Notes under the pieces: model-generated
What the model was told of the DNA's origin: nothing
The model's database searches: none
What the model saw: the letters and a program-made list of their open reading frames with translations, nothing else
Part shown: piece after piece, positions 1-12,256 of the stretch
How positions within the stretch are numbered: the first letter of the stretch is position 1
How the letters are laid out: each line of letters begins with the position of its first letter
NCBI RefSeq assembly: GCF_025766255.1
Contig: NW_026516794.1
Location: 1-64,000 of the forward strand
DNA from: Zychaea mexicana
Taxonomy: Eukaryota; Mucoromycota; Mucoromycetes; Mucorales; Lichtheimiaceae
DNA length: 64,000 nucleotides
Direction of reading: 5' to 3'
Translations under genes and position numbers: made by a program

Positions 1-622
1 AGTAGTAAATATATTAGATTTAATAATAATAAATCTATAGTAAAAATGAGTAATATAATATTCTATAACCTTCAGTCTTGTATTGCTTGTTTATTAAAAA
101 ATATAAAGAAATTTTGTGATAAGTTTAATATGAATACACAAGCACATCATAAGCTATGGGAATCAGATGATTTTGAATTTCCATTTGAAGCTAAATTAAT
201 TGATATCATTATTAGTAGTTCAAGTAAAGCTGCATTAAAAAAAGATAAAATGATTAAATTACAAGAACAACTGTTAAATTTAATATAGATGATAATATGA
301 ATATTGATGATGAAGTCAATGAAAATGATAATTAAGATAAAAATAGTAGTGAAGATGATATTCCTAAGTTCAATGAAAGAAAAGAAGACGTAAAGGAAAA
401 GGAAAGAAAAAACTTATTGATATTAATAAAGTTAAAAATATAGAAAATGAAATATATGAAATAGAAAGCATAATTGACTATAAAGTTGAATATAATGAAT
501 ATGTCTTTTTTATAAAATAGAAAAAGTATTCATCAATAGATAATAGCTGGTTACATATTAACAGACTTAATGAAAAGGAGTTGTTAAATGAATATGTTTT
601 AGAACATCATCTTCACATATAA
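1..622 (+). pseudogene. C-terminal part of chromodomain-DDE transposase (copy 1)
   Basis: The window opens inside a DDE transposase. It begins just after the catalytic Glu region and runs through the C-terminal helix region (motif HHKLWESDDFEFPFE) into a chromodomain (IESIIDYKVEYNEYVFF ... DNSWLHINRL), ending at TAA 620-622. It is collinear with the copy read on the minus strand at 25935-27358 and about 80-90 percent alike by eye. It is broken: a 1-nt loss near 280 and another shift in the Lys/Arg-rich linker near 385. The conserved chromodomain Trp (VKWK in copies 3 and 4) is TAG here. The frame of the 46-288 stretch is otherwise open. Family placement (PIF/Harbinger-like DDE) is inference; the homology to the other copies is seen directly. 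Confidence 0.8.
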
Positions 623-645
623 TTTTTAATACTTAAGGTGAAACA

Positions 646-1113
646 TCATGAAAGCAAAGGAAGAAAGGATTGCCTATAGCTATCTTTATAGGTTATCTTT
701 TTTTTTCTTTTTTTCTTTTTTATAATAAAATTATCTACCTGTTGTATATCTATCTGTTGTATAATATTTTCACCTTTTACTTCAATTGTCTTCCTCTTTT
801 CAGGAACATGATCTAGATTATGTTTTCTACAAAAATATTTATTTTTATTACCCTTTTCTGTTAATTTTTTTTCACAAAATCTCCCATTATTCTTTCCTTG
901 TTTAAACTTATGAGTACAAAAGCCATTATATATAGAAAAATATAGAAAATGGTCTGATGAGAACAATTCTTTTATTTTTCTATTATATCCTTGTAATTAT
1001 ATTGTTTTTTTAAAATAGTCAAATTCTGCCTGTATGAAAGTATCTATCTCATTGTATAGATTTGTGTGTAATTGTATATTATTGATGGGAAGATAGTTAT
1101 TGAGAGCAACCAT
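646..1113 (-). pseudogene. small zinc-binding partner protein of the chromodomain-DDE element (copy 1)
   Basis: This is the convergent partner of the transposase in copy 1, starting at ATG 1113. The N-terminus (MVALNNYLPINNIQLHTNL) matches the intact protein at 25404-25871, and so does the core F-C-x3-KF-x-x-G-x3-G-x-F-C followed by C-x2-H. One in-frame TAA (997-999) breaks it, after which the same frame stays open to 646. The Cys/His spacing looks like a single zinc site and the C-terminal third is Lys/Arg-rich. I recall a similar C...G...G..C...C..H pattern in proteins of large DNA viruses and their hosts, but a search would be needed. No function is assigned. Confidence 0.7.
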
Positions 1114-2130
1114 TTTAAAAGTAATTTTTATATATTAATAAAAATTCAATTTTGCAGGCTGTTCAATATTTTATTAATTTTCTTATTTCTAATTTATTTT
1201 ATATATTTAGTTATTAAGTGTTATTTTTAATAATAGAAAATGATCAATATAATTAGGGGGTTAGAGAAAATTATTGATTTTCGATGACATTGGAAGCTAG
1301 TCATTGAGACGGTATTCTAAACCCTAGAATGATAGTAATCATTCCAAACATTTGCCTACAAATGCCTCATAAACAGTGTTCTTTGTATTAAATAAGAAAT
1401 TTTTGTATGTATGATTTAAAACTCCAAACTTGTAAAAATATTATAAATAAAAAAATATGCAATAATTTTGTAATCACTATATTATAAGATGTTCTCTATT
1501 AGAACAGAACTGACTGATCTAGAGCTTCATGAACCCCATTTACTAACGGACGTTGACACTTCTCATTATAATCAGTAGAATCTTTGGATCAAGTATAGAA
1601 TACCGAGATATTATAAATTCTACTACTCTAAAAATTAAAAAAATCAAACTTAATTTTTTATTTAAATAAAGAAATAAGTATAAAAAGGACTTTATAAATA
1701 ATATAAATATTCATCTCCTTTTGTTTATTTGTTATATTTGTTTGTTATGTTTGTTTGTTAATAGCAATTAATGCATTATAAAATGGATTTTTGAAAATAA
1801 GTAAGAAGATTAGTTTTACTATAAAAAACAGAAAATAAAATTTAGAAATAATGATTATTGGTTATTCCTTACTTTATTTACTATTAAAATTACATTTATT
1901 TTATATGAGAAAGCCTTTAGAACAAATTTTAATTTGTGTGCTCTCGGAATGATAAATAAAGTAAATTTAATGATTATTTAATAATCTTAATATAAATTTA
2001 TTATGTATAATAGTAGTAGCTAAAGATCAAATTGAAAAACTTAATTAAATTAAAAGTAATATAAAATCTTTTCTTCAATAGATAAATATTAAGATTTAAT
2101 TATTTTGTTTTTGCTAATTATAATTAATAA
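1114..2130. other. AT-rich non-coding stretch with element terminus and repeat fragment
   Basis: No gene seen. The motif AAAATTCAATTTT at 1141-1153 is the terminal motif of the chromodomain-DDE element (13 of 14 bases of the TIR defined at 25363 and 32433). About 100 bp at 1405-1510 resemble the repeat at 24846-24900 and, inverted, 25245-25340. The rest is featureless AT-rich DNA. Confidence 0.6.
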
Positions 2131-2471
2131 GTCTTCTTCTTCTTCCTTCTAGTCTTCAAATCTTTGATTTGAATCTAAGAACGAAGTTCTTCTAGAACCT
2201 TTAGGTTCAACATTAACTAAATTAATATTAATATAAAAAATACCAGCTGGTATTTTTTCTAACGGTAATATAATATTTTGGCAATATCATTTTGTGTTTA
2301 GTGCGGGTCCGGACTCAGGTCCACAGCATAGCGGGGACCCAATTTTGATATCTAGAAAAAAAAAAGAATTTTCGAAGCTTCGCCACTTTTCTTTTGTTAG
2401 GTACATCTGTCAGATTCCGTTTCCTTCATCTCATTTCCATTCCTCATTAAATCGTTCACTATCTTAACAAC

Positions 2472-5303
2472 ATGAGCAGAGGTCGTAGTAGCACTGTTAC
2501 TCCCGCTAGGAGAAGCACTGCCTGTTTGGCTAATCGCCCGGGCCGTATGGTGGCGAGTAATGGTGCCTCACTACGTCCTCTTTCTCTCCCTGTCCCTCCC
2601 CCTCTACCATAGTATACTTCTTCCATGAGCTCGCAAATGGAGTATCAAGCTGCTGCTGAATCGGCTGCCCGAGCTACATACGAACAAGCACGAGGAAGTC
2701 GTCCGCAGAATACAGTTAGATCGTATTCTCCCAGGCAGGAAGAATTTCTCGAGTGGTGCCGAAGACGCTGTCCAAATGATCACACTAACCAGTTGATCGA
2801 CGACAGAAAGCTTCATCTTTTTCTTGTGGAAGAGGTTAGCAACATATCTGTTCGCAATCTATATATGTACGCATGTCTTACAATCGTGTTCTTTTTAGGT
2901 CGTCTTCAGAGAGAAGTGTAAACCTGGAAGAAAGAGAAAAGAGCCAGAGAATTCTGTGCTGTTGCCCGCCTCGTCACCCGCTCCTGCCATGCGTACCACC
3001 ACCACCACCATGCCATCATCCTCGCCTGCTGCTGTTGTTCTCTCGCCCGCCACCGCCATCATGCCATCATCCTCGTCTGCTGCTGTTCTCTCGCCCGCCA
3101 CCGCCGTCATGCCATCATCCTCGTCTGCTGCTGTTCTCTCGCCCGTCACCACCATCTTGCCATCATCGTCGTCATCATCATCTGCTGCTCTACCTGTACG
3201 CGATGCTCTGGGTTATACCGTTGAGCAACCTGTTGCGCCTGATGCCCCCGCCCCCAAAGTCAAGCTTGCTACCGTTAAACAATACATTACTTCCATTGTC
3301 AATCTCTATTTTGAACAAGCCGAAACAGACCCTTGCTTCAATCGTCCGCATCCGCGTGGTCCGCTTGTTCATGCACTAGTTGATCATTTGAAACGTGTGG
3401 AAAACGAGCTTAGTCGACAAAACTACGAAGACAGAGGCATGCGTACGACAGCAGATGGTTATTCGACATCAGCTGAGATGGAGCGTATTGTAGATCATTT
3501 TCTGGCCACCAACAAGCAACAAGGACTGCGAAATTGCACTGCTTTTCTTCTGCAACACTATGGACTTCTACGGGGCGAAAGCGTTCGTATGATGGAACTT
3601 GCCGATCTACAAACGTTGCTTCTTGAGCACGAGGGTGTCACTGAATGTCATGCGTTGGTGATGGTGCTTAAGCAAGGAAAAACAAACCAAGAGGGCCGTG
3701 TGGAGTTTGCTGCTGCGATGCGTAACGCCAATGTTGTTATCTGTCCTTTGATGATGCTTTCTTTTTATCTCTTTCATCAGTGGCACGTTGCTGGTGAGGC
3801 ATTCCCTTGTTTCCAAAGCAATCGAGATTGGTTCGACATCAAGCTCATCAGAGGCAGAGATCGCAACACGCAGTCCATTACGTATGATCGTCATCGCGAG
3901 TGTATTTTAGAAGCATTCAAGTCAGTCGGCATTCACAGTAAAGCGGTCACTCACGCTATGAGGGGTTCGTCAGCACGCATGGCAGAGATATCTGGAACGA
4001 GCGAAGAGTCTATCCGGCGATTAGGTCGTTGGAATAATTCTGCTTTATCGACCAGTTATCTAACCAATTTGCCTCGTGATATCTTGTGGACCATGGCAGG
4101 ATTCGCTAGAGAGGCTGGCCAATTCTACTTACCTCGTGCTGCTGTTACACCACCCCTTGAGCTTTGCAAGAAGGTTTTTCCTGAAGTCGATCGGTGGCGG
4201 GCGTTGCTGGATGCCAAACAAGTGGAGGACTCGTGCGCGGCTGATTCGTTTTTGCGTCTTCTTGTGCAGTTGCGTGTTGTATTTTTGCAAGATTCGGTTT
4301 TGATGAAAAAGCGCTGTCCAGGTCATCATTTGTGGCAAGATCCTTTGTTCCGTGATCCTTTGTATCTTGAATTTGAACAGTATGTGCTGGTGGACTACAG
4401 TCTTTCGTTTATATACTAATTATCCTTTTAAAAATAACTTGAATCATGCACTTGAAAACAACGAAGAGCCCACTGATCTGTTACTTCAACGTGCCGTGCC
4501 GATCATTGAAAATAGACTTGCCATCTTGCAACAACAAATACAACAACAAATCACTGCTCAGCAACAAGACACCAATCGCATCGTACAATCTTTCTCTAAC
4601 GCCATACCCACTCTGGAAGCACTTGCGCAGCTTGCACCAAACATGAGTCGTATAGGAGATATTGTACAGCATTGGGACCGCATTGCCAGCGGACAAGCGT
4701 CCTTGAGCGTCACACTCAACTTGGCAGGTCAGCAGCAGCAACAACAACAAGATCAGCAACAACAACAGCAGCAGGAAGGTTGGGGCTCGGTTTCGCTCCC
4801 GTCCTCGTCCTCCTCCCTCCCATCCACCATGACAGCAACTGTGGCACTGCCATCAGCAGCACCAGCGCCATCATCATCTTCGTCGTCGTCGTCAGCAGCA
4901 CCAGCAGCAACATCGTCATCATCATCGTCAGCAGCATCAGCACCACTCATCACCATCAACATCACCCCAACAACAACAGCCCATATATCCATCCATGAAC
5001 CGCACAAACGTCCAAACAATCCCACAATTATGGACTGAATGGTTTGACGGTTGGAATGGCGGCATGTCTATGATTAGAATGGAAGAAGTGTACAAAACTG
5101 CATGGCGAAAAAGTGATTCAGACGGCAAATGGTTTCGTAGAAGACGAGCGATTATTCGGAAAGTTCAAGATTATATCGAAAGAAAAGGAATGCAAGAAAG
5201 AGTACCAGAAGCGTTGGACACTATACATAGACACTATCTCGCTGTCGGCATTACCTCATTAGATTCACTATCAAAAGACTTATGTTTTTTTGATACACTT
5301 TAA
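2472..5303 (+). pseudogene. Crypton tyrosine recombinase with GCR1_C domain (copy A)
   Basis: Catalyses cut-and-paste recombination of the Crypton. Exon 1 runs from ATG 2472 (or ATG 2625) to 2834; a 64-nt phase-0 intron (2835-2898) follows. Exon 2 has a Ser/Thr/Pro/Ala linker and a full recombinase domain with Arg (3571, LLRGE), H-x-x-R (3952-3963), Trp (about 4030) and the Tyr nucleophile (4057, TSYLTNLP), then the family VFLQDS segment. A second intron with branch site TACTAAT (4414-4420) probably joins to a Gln/Ser-rich linker; a phase-0 fit is about 4390-4468. The last domain, LWTEWFDGW...WRKSDSDGKWFRRRR (4995-5180), is GCR1_C-like. Lesions: TAG at 2610 (CAG in copy B; harmless if ATG 2625 is used) and two 1-nt losses near 4940-4965 that shift the frame before GCR1_C. 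Confidence 0.88.
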
Positions 5304-6833
5304 ACTTTTTGTATATTCATTTCACCATCTTTTTCTTTTTTTCACTCGCTAGCTTTCCCTTTGACACGCTTTTTTTCAACTTTCTAACATTGGCCTTACT
5401 TGGCCATATTTTTTTTATTGTATTACTTTCATGTTGTGGTCTGTTGGCCATGATGGTTTTTGCCTCGCTTTTTTTTTCTTTTTAACTTTTGCTTGTTTCG
5501 TGGCCTTGTTTGGCCCTTTTTTTTTTCAAAGAATATATAACTTTTGTTTCGTGGGCTCACGAGGCCTGTCCTAAAAATGATTGTCAATGGTTTGGAATAG
5601 GGAATGCTTATTATAGTACGTTTTCTGAAGCATGATGAAATGCATTTGATAAATTAGTTGCACTTGATGCAGAGCTTAAGATGTAGGAATTAGATTATAT
5701 ATATACACGCAGTACTGGATATGGCTCTAATTATAGTAATTTAATAATGGACACTCGAGACGACTGTGTACAGTATACCACAAACGATACATGGTTAGCA
5801 GCATGGCGATAATGTATTACTGGGAACAGAAATATGTTGTTTAAATGAAGGCGATGTAGATTAGTTTTTCTCTCCAAAAATGTTCGTACTGCTGCAGATG
5901 TTGCGCTGGTTTTTCGCGCCTTCCGCTGTCAAAATGCATTGTGAATACATAAATCTTGAGCAGTTATCAAGGAAGGATAGTCATTAGAACTGCTTATAGT
6001 TAGTTCATCGGTCGATAGTGGTTACAAAGTGGCTTTATAATCGTTGCAATAGCAGTAATAAGTTGCTGCTATTCATCAGTCAGGCAAAGAAAGGAACAAG
6101 ATATGACATGTTCCTACACAACACTAACTATCTCTACCTAGTGTCTGTTACATGTTCAAAGTACAGGAAAGGAGAGAAAACATTGTTAATATCTCAAGCA
6201 TAGATAGAACAGCGTATACCGTCCAATCCATTGAATCAATGTGCCATCTATACTAATGCTTTTTGAAAGCTATCAACAAGGTACCTGACGAGACAGAAGA
6301 AAGATAGCGTTAGTCTGAAGTGTAGACACTGATGTTGGATCTATGTGTATGTTAGAGTGTAGTAGTTTTGCTAACACCATGGCATCCATATCACTGTCAT
6401 CTAACATTGAAAGTATTGGAGAGATCACTAAAATGTAGGCTCTTTGAGTGGTACAGTTGCTGTATGTAGCTAGCATGATACAAATTACACGATCTAGAGC
6501 AGCTCATTCATTAAGAACAGCACGATTTAAAAAACTTATTCTGCAATCTCGGATGACATTAACCTTTCCTTGAATACATGGAATCAATGCCCGGTTCATT
6601 TAAAGCATTTTGAAGGTTTTCTGTAATTATTCTAAAGATACCAAGCTCTTCTTTTATTAATAACAAGCAGGTCCACGGCTCTACTTATAAAAACGGTCCC
6701 CAACAATTGATATTCGCAGATATCATTCGGTATAACCAATGATATCGCTGGATATCACTGTGGTCCTGCTATCAGGATTTCAAAAAATGGTGGACCCAGG
6801 TGGACTTTGGTGGACCTCAAGATTTTATACTTA
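5304..6833. other. Crypton A 3' non-coding region with conserved palindrome
   Basis: No supported gene. Two short open frames (6018-6203 and the reverse of 6273-6476) are also present in copy B, but the copies are nearly identical throughout, so this is not evidence of coding. A 28-bp interrupted palindrome, GATATCATT - GGTATAACC - AATGATATC, lies at 6719-6746 and is kept in copy B at 43859-43886. Pyrimidine-rich tracts follow the stop codon. Confidence 0.6.
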
Positions 6834-6908
6834 GATTTGCTTTGCTTATAGAAAAAACTTTGTTTTTTGTTTCATCTTTGACGAGACTGGAAGAAAGAAG
6901 AAAGAAGA

Positions 6909-7859
6909 TGGTTATATAAGATAAAATATAGTGGTTATTTTTAAATTAATTTTAAAATGAAATTTAAAAAATATGATTTAAACACATAAAATTTATTATA
7001 TCTCTAAATAATGTATCGAATCCGAATCTTTTATATTATCTGTGCAGATACTAGTCATGACTAACTGCAACAAACATTACAAGCATTGATTCAAATTTGA
7101 TTACTATTGGATCAAAGTTGTTCAACAATACCAATTTATATGACTGTTTGCATTATATGAACGCACATACTTCAAAGCTAACACATTTCGTCATTTTACA
7201 AATTATTATGGACTATCATTCTAATGATCCTGATGCTGAAGCTCTGCCAGTTTAGAGACACTTCTTTGGTGAAGCCATCCTGTTCTTTACTTATTCTTAT
7301 TAAGGTAATTTTAAAGCATACTTTGTTGTATGTGTTAGTGGAAAGAATACATTAGAAACCAAATTTTGATAAAATAAATGATGTTACAATATTATGCCTA
7401 CTGAAGGTAATTAAAGGAATCAGGACAAATGGTGCTTGGGTATCATATAGAACAGCACGTACTGGCATAAGATTCTATGTCACAGATGCCGAGTATGTAG
7501 ATAATTTTGCTGGCATGATACAGTCAATACTATATCAAAATCATGTATATTACATCTATGCAGGTATAGACATTGGAAAAGTGGAGCATGGAGAGGTTCA
7601 AGATTAAGGAAGATAGCCAAATAATTGTACTTTACATTGATTAGCTAGTTCTCTTTACTAGACTTACTTTAATATATTATAACTCAAATTAAATTATTAA
7701 TAAGATTTACCAAATTCAAATAAAATATAACTTTTTAAAAATCTTTCTTAATTTTCTTTCCAAATTCTGTAGCATATTTCAACTCAAAATAAAATGTTAT
7801 AACTCATATGAGTTATCTTTAACACATATTAACTCATGATAACTCATTTTAATTCATCC
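6909..7859. other. AT-rich non-coding stretch with a Merlin terminus relic
   Basis: Nothing coding seen. Positions 6998-7024 (ATATCTCTAAATAATG...GAATCC) match the right terminus of the Merlin element that ends at 23608, so an old copy of that family ended here. 7781-7856 contains a cluster of AACTCA motifs, one in inverted form. Confidence 0.45.
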
Positions 7860-8095
7860 TACCCCCATGGTGGATAGCTTTAGCTAAATGGCATTTATGA
7901 GGTTTACTTTTTATTTCAAGATTTCAAAGACAAAAAAGAAATTCAAAGTCCCTGTTTCAAATACTAATTTCTCATTGATTATGCGTCACTGAGCTACAAA
8001 ATTTGGACTAGTATAACTTCAGATATTGTATTTGTATTGGTCATGGTTGGAACTTTGTATGATTACATAGTCATAAGATAGATGGGAGGTACCTA
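7860..8095. repeat. 236 bp interspersed repeat ending in GGTACCTA (MITE-like)
   Basis: About 80 percent similar by eye to 32081-32308: shared blocks include GATAGCTTTAGCTAAAT, TTTCTCATTG and TTTGGACTAG. The left end reads TACCCCCATGG and the right end GGGAGGTACCTA, giving an imperfect short inverted repeat related to the TAGGTACCCCCC ends of the block at 27359-32308. TA flanks would fit a Tc1/mariner-type non-autonomous element (inference). Confidence 0.55.
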
Positions 8096-9015
8096 GATTG
8101 TACAGATATCCCTCTCTCTCACTCTCTATGTGTGGGTGGAATTATATAGAATGGGTGGAGTTTCCTTTTCTGTGAGTTATAGATTCTTTTCTATATGAGA
8201 ATGGTATGATAATTCTTCTGATTTGAATCTGACAGCTCAGCTAATTGCTGACACTCACAGAACAGATGTCATACTATTACCAATATCTAAATTAATCTTC
8301 AGATCATATGCATGAATTTAGGGTACCAATAAGAGAGTAACCAGCATATACTAGTAAAACACTGAACAACAATACAAAAGAGTATAATAGATAATAAAAC
8401 AATTTAAGTAGGGAAGAGAGGTTTGTGGAAAACTATATTCTATTTATGATGGTATACTAATAGCAATATAGTAGAAAGGATATTATAACTTCTTATATTA
8501 TTAATAATTAATAATAGAGTAATAATATAATATTATAGATAAAGTAGAGAATATAGGATAACCTATTTTTAAAAAAGATAATGTCATTTTTAGAATAAAT
8601 AAAAATGTTTGAATTACTTCAAACTTTTTTAATTCCTTGTATAGTAATTATCATATATGGTAATTACATTTTGATCATCTGATCAAAATAAATTCCTATT
8701 TCAGACAGGTATTTTAAAAATAAAAAATATCTTTTATTTTTGAAAGTTTATTACTTAGTAACAAATATTAAGATGAGATTTTTTAAAAAAAGAAAAGAAA
8801 ATGGTTTTTTTTTAAAACTGTAAATTGTTTATAGAATCTTTAATTTTACTCCTTATATAGTAATTTTCCTTATTGCTAGAAAGAAAAAAAAATTTATTGT
8901 TAAGGTCTTATTGTCATATTTTCTCCTAAATTTTATAGAAATTACATTTTAATTAAATAGTATTGCAACTACTTATATATAATTATAGCTATAATATATA
9001 GTCATTTATAATAAA
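8096..9015. other. AT-rich non-coding stretch
   Basis: I see no gene, RNA or clear repeat. A convergent small zinc-protein gene would be expected here if the transposase at 9016-10512 were complete; none is recognisable. Confidence 0.5.
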
Positions 9016-10512
9016 CTAAGATAATTTTTCATGTAAATATTTAGAAAGTAAATTTTTTTGATTGAATTTATCCATGGTAAGCCAGCTATTATCACTTTCA
9101 GGATAGTCTTTCCATTTTACATTGAATTTCATAATCTTATTCTTTATTTCATGTCCTTGAATTGATTCTATTTTATACGTATTATATGTTTTAGTAGTTT
9201 TTGCTCCTATTTTCTATTTTTTTCCTTAATCATTTTTTTATGAATCACATTTATATCAGTTTGATTAGTTTCTTCTTTATCTGTTGAATAATCATCGACA
9301 ATTATTTCATTATTTTGTTCAATATCTAAATTAAGAATATTATCTTGTAATCCATCATTTCGTTTAATTTCTTTTTATTTTCTATCTCATTACGAACTAC
9401 TATTTCAATTAATTTTCTTTCAATACGAAATTCAAAGTTATTATTAGACCATAGTTTATGATGTGGTAAGATAGGTATATTAAATAATTTTACAAAATGA
9501 TTTATATTTTTTAGTAAGCAAGCAACTTTAAATTGTAGATTATAATGGTCTGCCTTTGCTATTTTTGTAACTGTTTTACTATTATTGAATCTTTTAAATT
9601 TACTTCTAATCATTGAAAATTGTGTTTCTATTATAGATCTAAAACTGCCAAATGTCTTATTAAAATGTTTAGATCAATTGTCAATAATATTTTTTCTAAT
9701 TGGTTATACAAAGTTATTATTATTAAATTTAAATCCTTTTTTATTAGCACTTTCTAAAGATTGATTTATAAATAAAGTATATCCACCATCAAGTGCTATT
9801 GTATCACTAGTAGTTATTTTTCTATATAATTTTGTTTCTAAAAATATAGAACCATCGTTACAATCTACACAAAACCTACTTTTAGATATATGAGTTATCA
9901 TATAACTAGTATCAGATACAATTTGTCTTTTTAATACACTTTTCTTCAATTTATATGAATATAATCTACTATGATCTATTTTTATATCTGTATGATTTAT
10001 ACATGAGTCATTACCATTTAATACTAAAGTAACATGTTTAAATAGATTTGGATTTTTTTTCTTACTGATAATATTCTTAATTTAATACTTGAAAATATAT
10101 TTTTGAGAGTATCATCTACAATTTTTTCAACTCTTTCATAATTTTTAGCATCGGCCCAAAATTTTTTATAAAAATATATAGAATGTACTTTGCGGTAAAT
10201 ATTTATCTATCTCTTCTTTGCCAGATATACCACTAACTAACTAAAATAATAAGAATAAACCTCTTTCAATTCTGAAATAAGGCCCGGGATATTCTTTATT
10301 ACTATATAATATTATTAAAAAATAAAATACAGAAACATATCCTAATTTATCTATTAATATCCCTTTAATTTTATTGATAAACTTAATATGTTTTAATTCA
10401 GTTCTATGTCTATATTTATAGTTGATTATTAGCCAGTATTTATTTAAAAAGACTAATGATTAATAATAATATTATTTATTTCAAGATTAATTAGATTATC
10501 TATATCAATCAT
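9016..10512 (-). pseudogene. chromodomain-DDE transposase (copy 4), decayed
   Basis: Read from ATG 10512 to TAG 9016. In order: conserved N-terminal segment (IDKLGYVSVFYFLIILY), a segment ending in FWADAKNYERVEKIV, a DDE core with a xDxGGYTLFI block around 9775, a Glu region around 9610-9650, and a C-terminal chromodomain (IKNKIMKFNVKWKDYPESDNSW) with the Trp that copies 1 and 2 have lost. Many stops and frameshifts: three stops in the first 50 codons, further breaks near 10080 and 10240. The 5' flank keeps the family leader (CAGTCTTTTAACTT...AAGCAATC) shared with copy 3. Confidence 0.75.
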
Positions 10513-11130
10513 TTTTATATTTATGAGAATGTATATATCAGTCTTTTAACTTAAATAAGCAATCGGAAAAACTTTATAACCTTAGAGAAATATCAAACTT
10601 TTACAATAAATATTTATGTATATATTCTGAGACATACTCAATATAAAAAATAAAAATTCAATTTTTATCTTTTTTAAATATAAAATATTCTCTACTAATA
10701 AAAAAATATCTACTAATAAATTTCATCTAACTAATAAATAAAATAAAATCTAACAACTATTAGTATACTCTTCATGATCTATTAACATTCACTTCTATCC
10801 ACTTCATATACAAGAGTTATCTGTTTCTTATACATTGAGCCAAGACCTTATTCAATATATGCTAAAAGGAAAAGAAGTGAGAAGCTACTGTTTACCTATA
10901 AAGGATATCTTATTTATATACTAGTACTGAGTGTTAAAAGGATGCATAATCTCCCATAGAGATTCTTGTAATTATTAAGCCACAGACATCTCTAATATAA
11001 GTGAAAGGGGAATCCTAAAAAGAAAAGAACAAAAGAAACCTAAAGTAAGGATGAGCTATTCACTCTATGAACAGTCCTTTTAAAACTCCCAAAAGTCTGG
11101 ACTGAGAAAAAGATGTGCTTTATTCCACAT
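10513..11130. other. AT-rich flank with chromodomain-DDE element terminus
   Basis: The leader shared with copy 3 extends to about 10600. AAAATTCAATTTTT at 10653-10666 is the transposase-side terminus of copy 4. The remainder to 11130 shows nothing further. Confidence 0.5.
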
Positions 11131-11712
11131 TACAGCGTTTTGTGTTTGAAACTATAAATTTCTAGGGGGTGTAATATAGAGATGAAAACCGGTGTGAAAT
11201 ACTGTATTTGATTGGTTGGAGAATAGAAATGATTCGTGATAAACAGACTCTCTCTGGTGAGAAATTAAGGGCGTCTAATGGCTCACTTCCTTTTTTTCCA
11301 CAGGCGATGGATGCTGTCTAAAAACGCATCAGGCTTATTCTCATAGTATGAATCAATCTTATATTCATCACAACAAAATTTCATTAAACAGAGGTCTTAC
11401 CTCACGGCTAACTTCCTTTTCCCCGTGGGCGACAGAGGGCATTCAACAGCGCACCACACTTGCTTCCCCAACACCAATGGAGCTTTTTCATCCATAACAA
11501 CAAGATATTCAATAAACAGCGTGACATGTTCCACTAGTACGCAGCCAATTTTTAGAGCTTCAAAATCTATTTTGTGACAAGGCTTTCTGAATCTACAGTG
11601 GATCAATTCCTTCCTACATCTCATTCTTTTTTTTTCGTTCAACAGGTAAACTCGCATTGCTGGCCATACCAGCTGTACTGCTATAGTTCAAGCGTGAAGA
11701 CTGAAAATTTTA
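11131..11712. repeat. left long inverted-repeat arm
   Basis: Pairs with 18262-18839. It contains an open frame on the minus strand (11397-11657) that is also open in the other arm. The two versions differ by many amino-acid changes and almost only transitions, so I do not call it a gene. Confidence 0.7.
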
Positions 11713-12256
11713 GCAAGTGCACAAGCGATGTATATGACCTGATGCATTTCATCATAGAATTTATTCATTAGCTGGTGGGAGTGAATGCTCTGTAACAACT
11801 GCACACTGTACAAAATGTTCTAATAGGTGGACAGATCATTTTTCCCTGGTATGGCCTACTCGAACATTGTAGCAAGTTAAAATCACTTTTAGTACGAAGC
11901 TTCCCGAAGCAGGCGTGCTGTATGTAGCACCTTTGAGTAGTGAATTTATTATGTGGAAGAAAGATAGGAAGTCTGAGAGTGAGGATCTCTGATTTATATG
12001 TAGAATCAACTTTGCTACAGCAGAAGAGTGATAATATGAACATGATTTACTGTAACCAATGTCCATGTCTAGCTACACTATTGTTTCTAACGACATAATT
12101 ATACTGTTCCAAAACGTGTTTTATATAATCTAGAGGGTGAAATGTATTGGTATTACAGTAAAAGTAGTAAAAGGAAGAGAGCTAAAATCAGGGCTATACC
12201 TATATAATAGGCTGCTTTGCTAGGCATGCAGGAAAGTAGGATTGCGAGTGATCGAC

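Larger units (their letters stand above)
2272..6833 (+). mobile_element. Crypton element, copy A
   Basis: A 4.56 kb tyrosine-recombinase transposon. Ends are defined by comparison with copy B on the opposite strand: similarity starts at AATATTTTGGCAATATC and stops after GATTTTATACTTA, and the flanks differ outside. There are no terminal inverted repeats, as expected for Cryptons, but both ends carry clusters of GGTCC/GGACC. Layout: short leader, spliced recombinase gene with a C-terminal GCR1-like DNA-binding domain, then 1.5 kb of non-coding 3' sequence. Confidence 0.85.
2131..6908. repeat. small inverted-repeat element (MITE) split by Crypton copy A
   Basis: The left arm lies at about 2131-2271 and the right arm at about 6834-6908. 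Both match the intact 223 bp element at 57761-57983: pyrimidine-rich end, then a segment with AAATCTTTGATTTGAA, then an arm reading ACGAAGTTCTTCT, with the reverse complement on the right. The Crypton sits in the middle of the spacer, so the MITE is older than the Crypton insertion. Confidence 0.65.

Noticed and set aside
4716..5025. Long Ser-, Val- or Leu-rich frames on the opposite strand of the Crypton linker
   Set aside because: They are shadows of the CAG/TCA trinucleotide-rich linker of the recombinase gene.
6018..6476. Two short ORFs in the Crypton 3' region that recur in copy B
   Set aside because: The copies are nearly identical in non-coding parts too, the frames overlap nothing recognisable and no motif is present.
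11397..11657. 87-codon ORF present in both long inverted arms
   Set aside because: Differences between the arms are mostly amino-acid changing transitions; no sign of protein-level selection.
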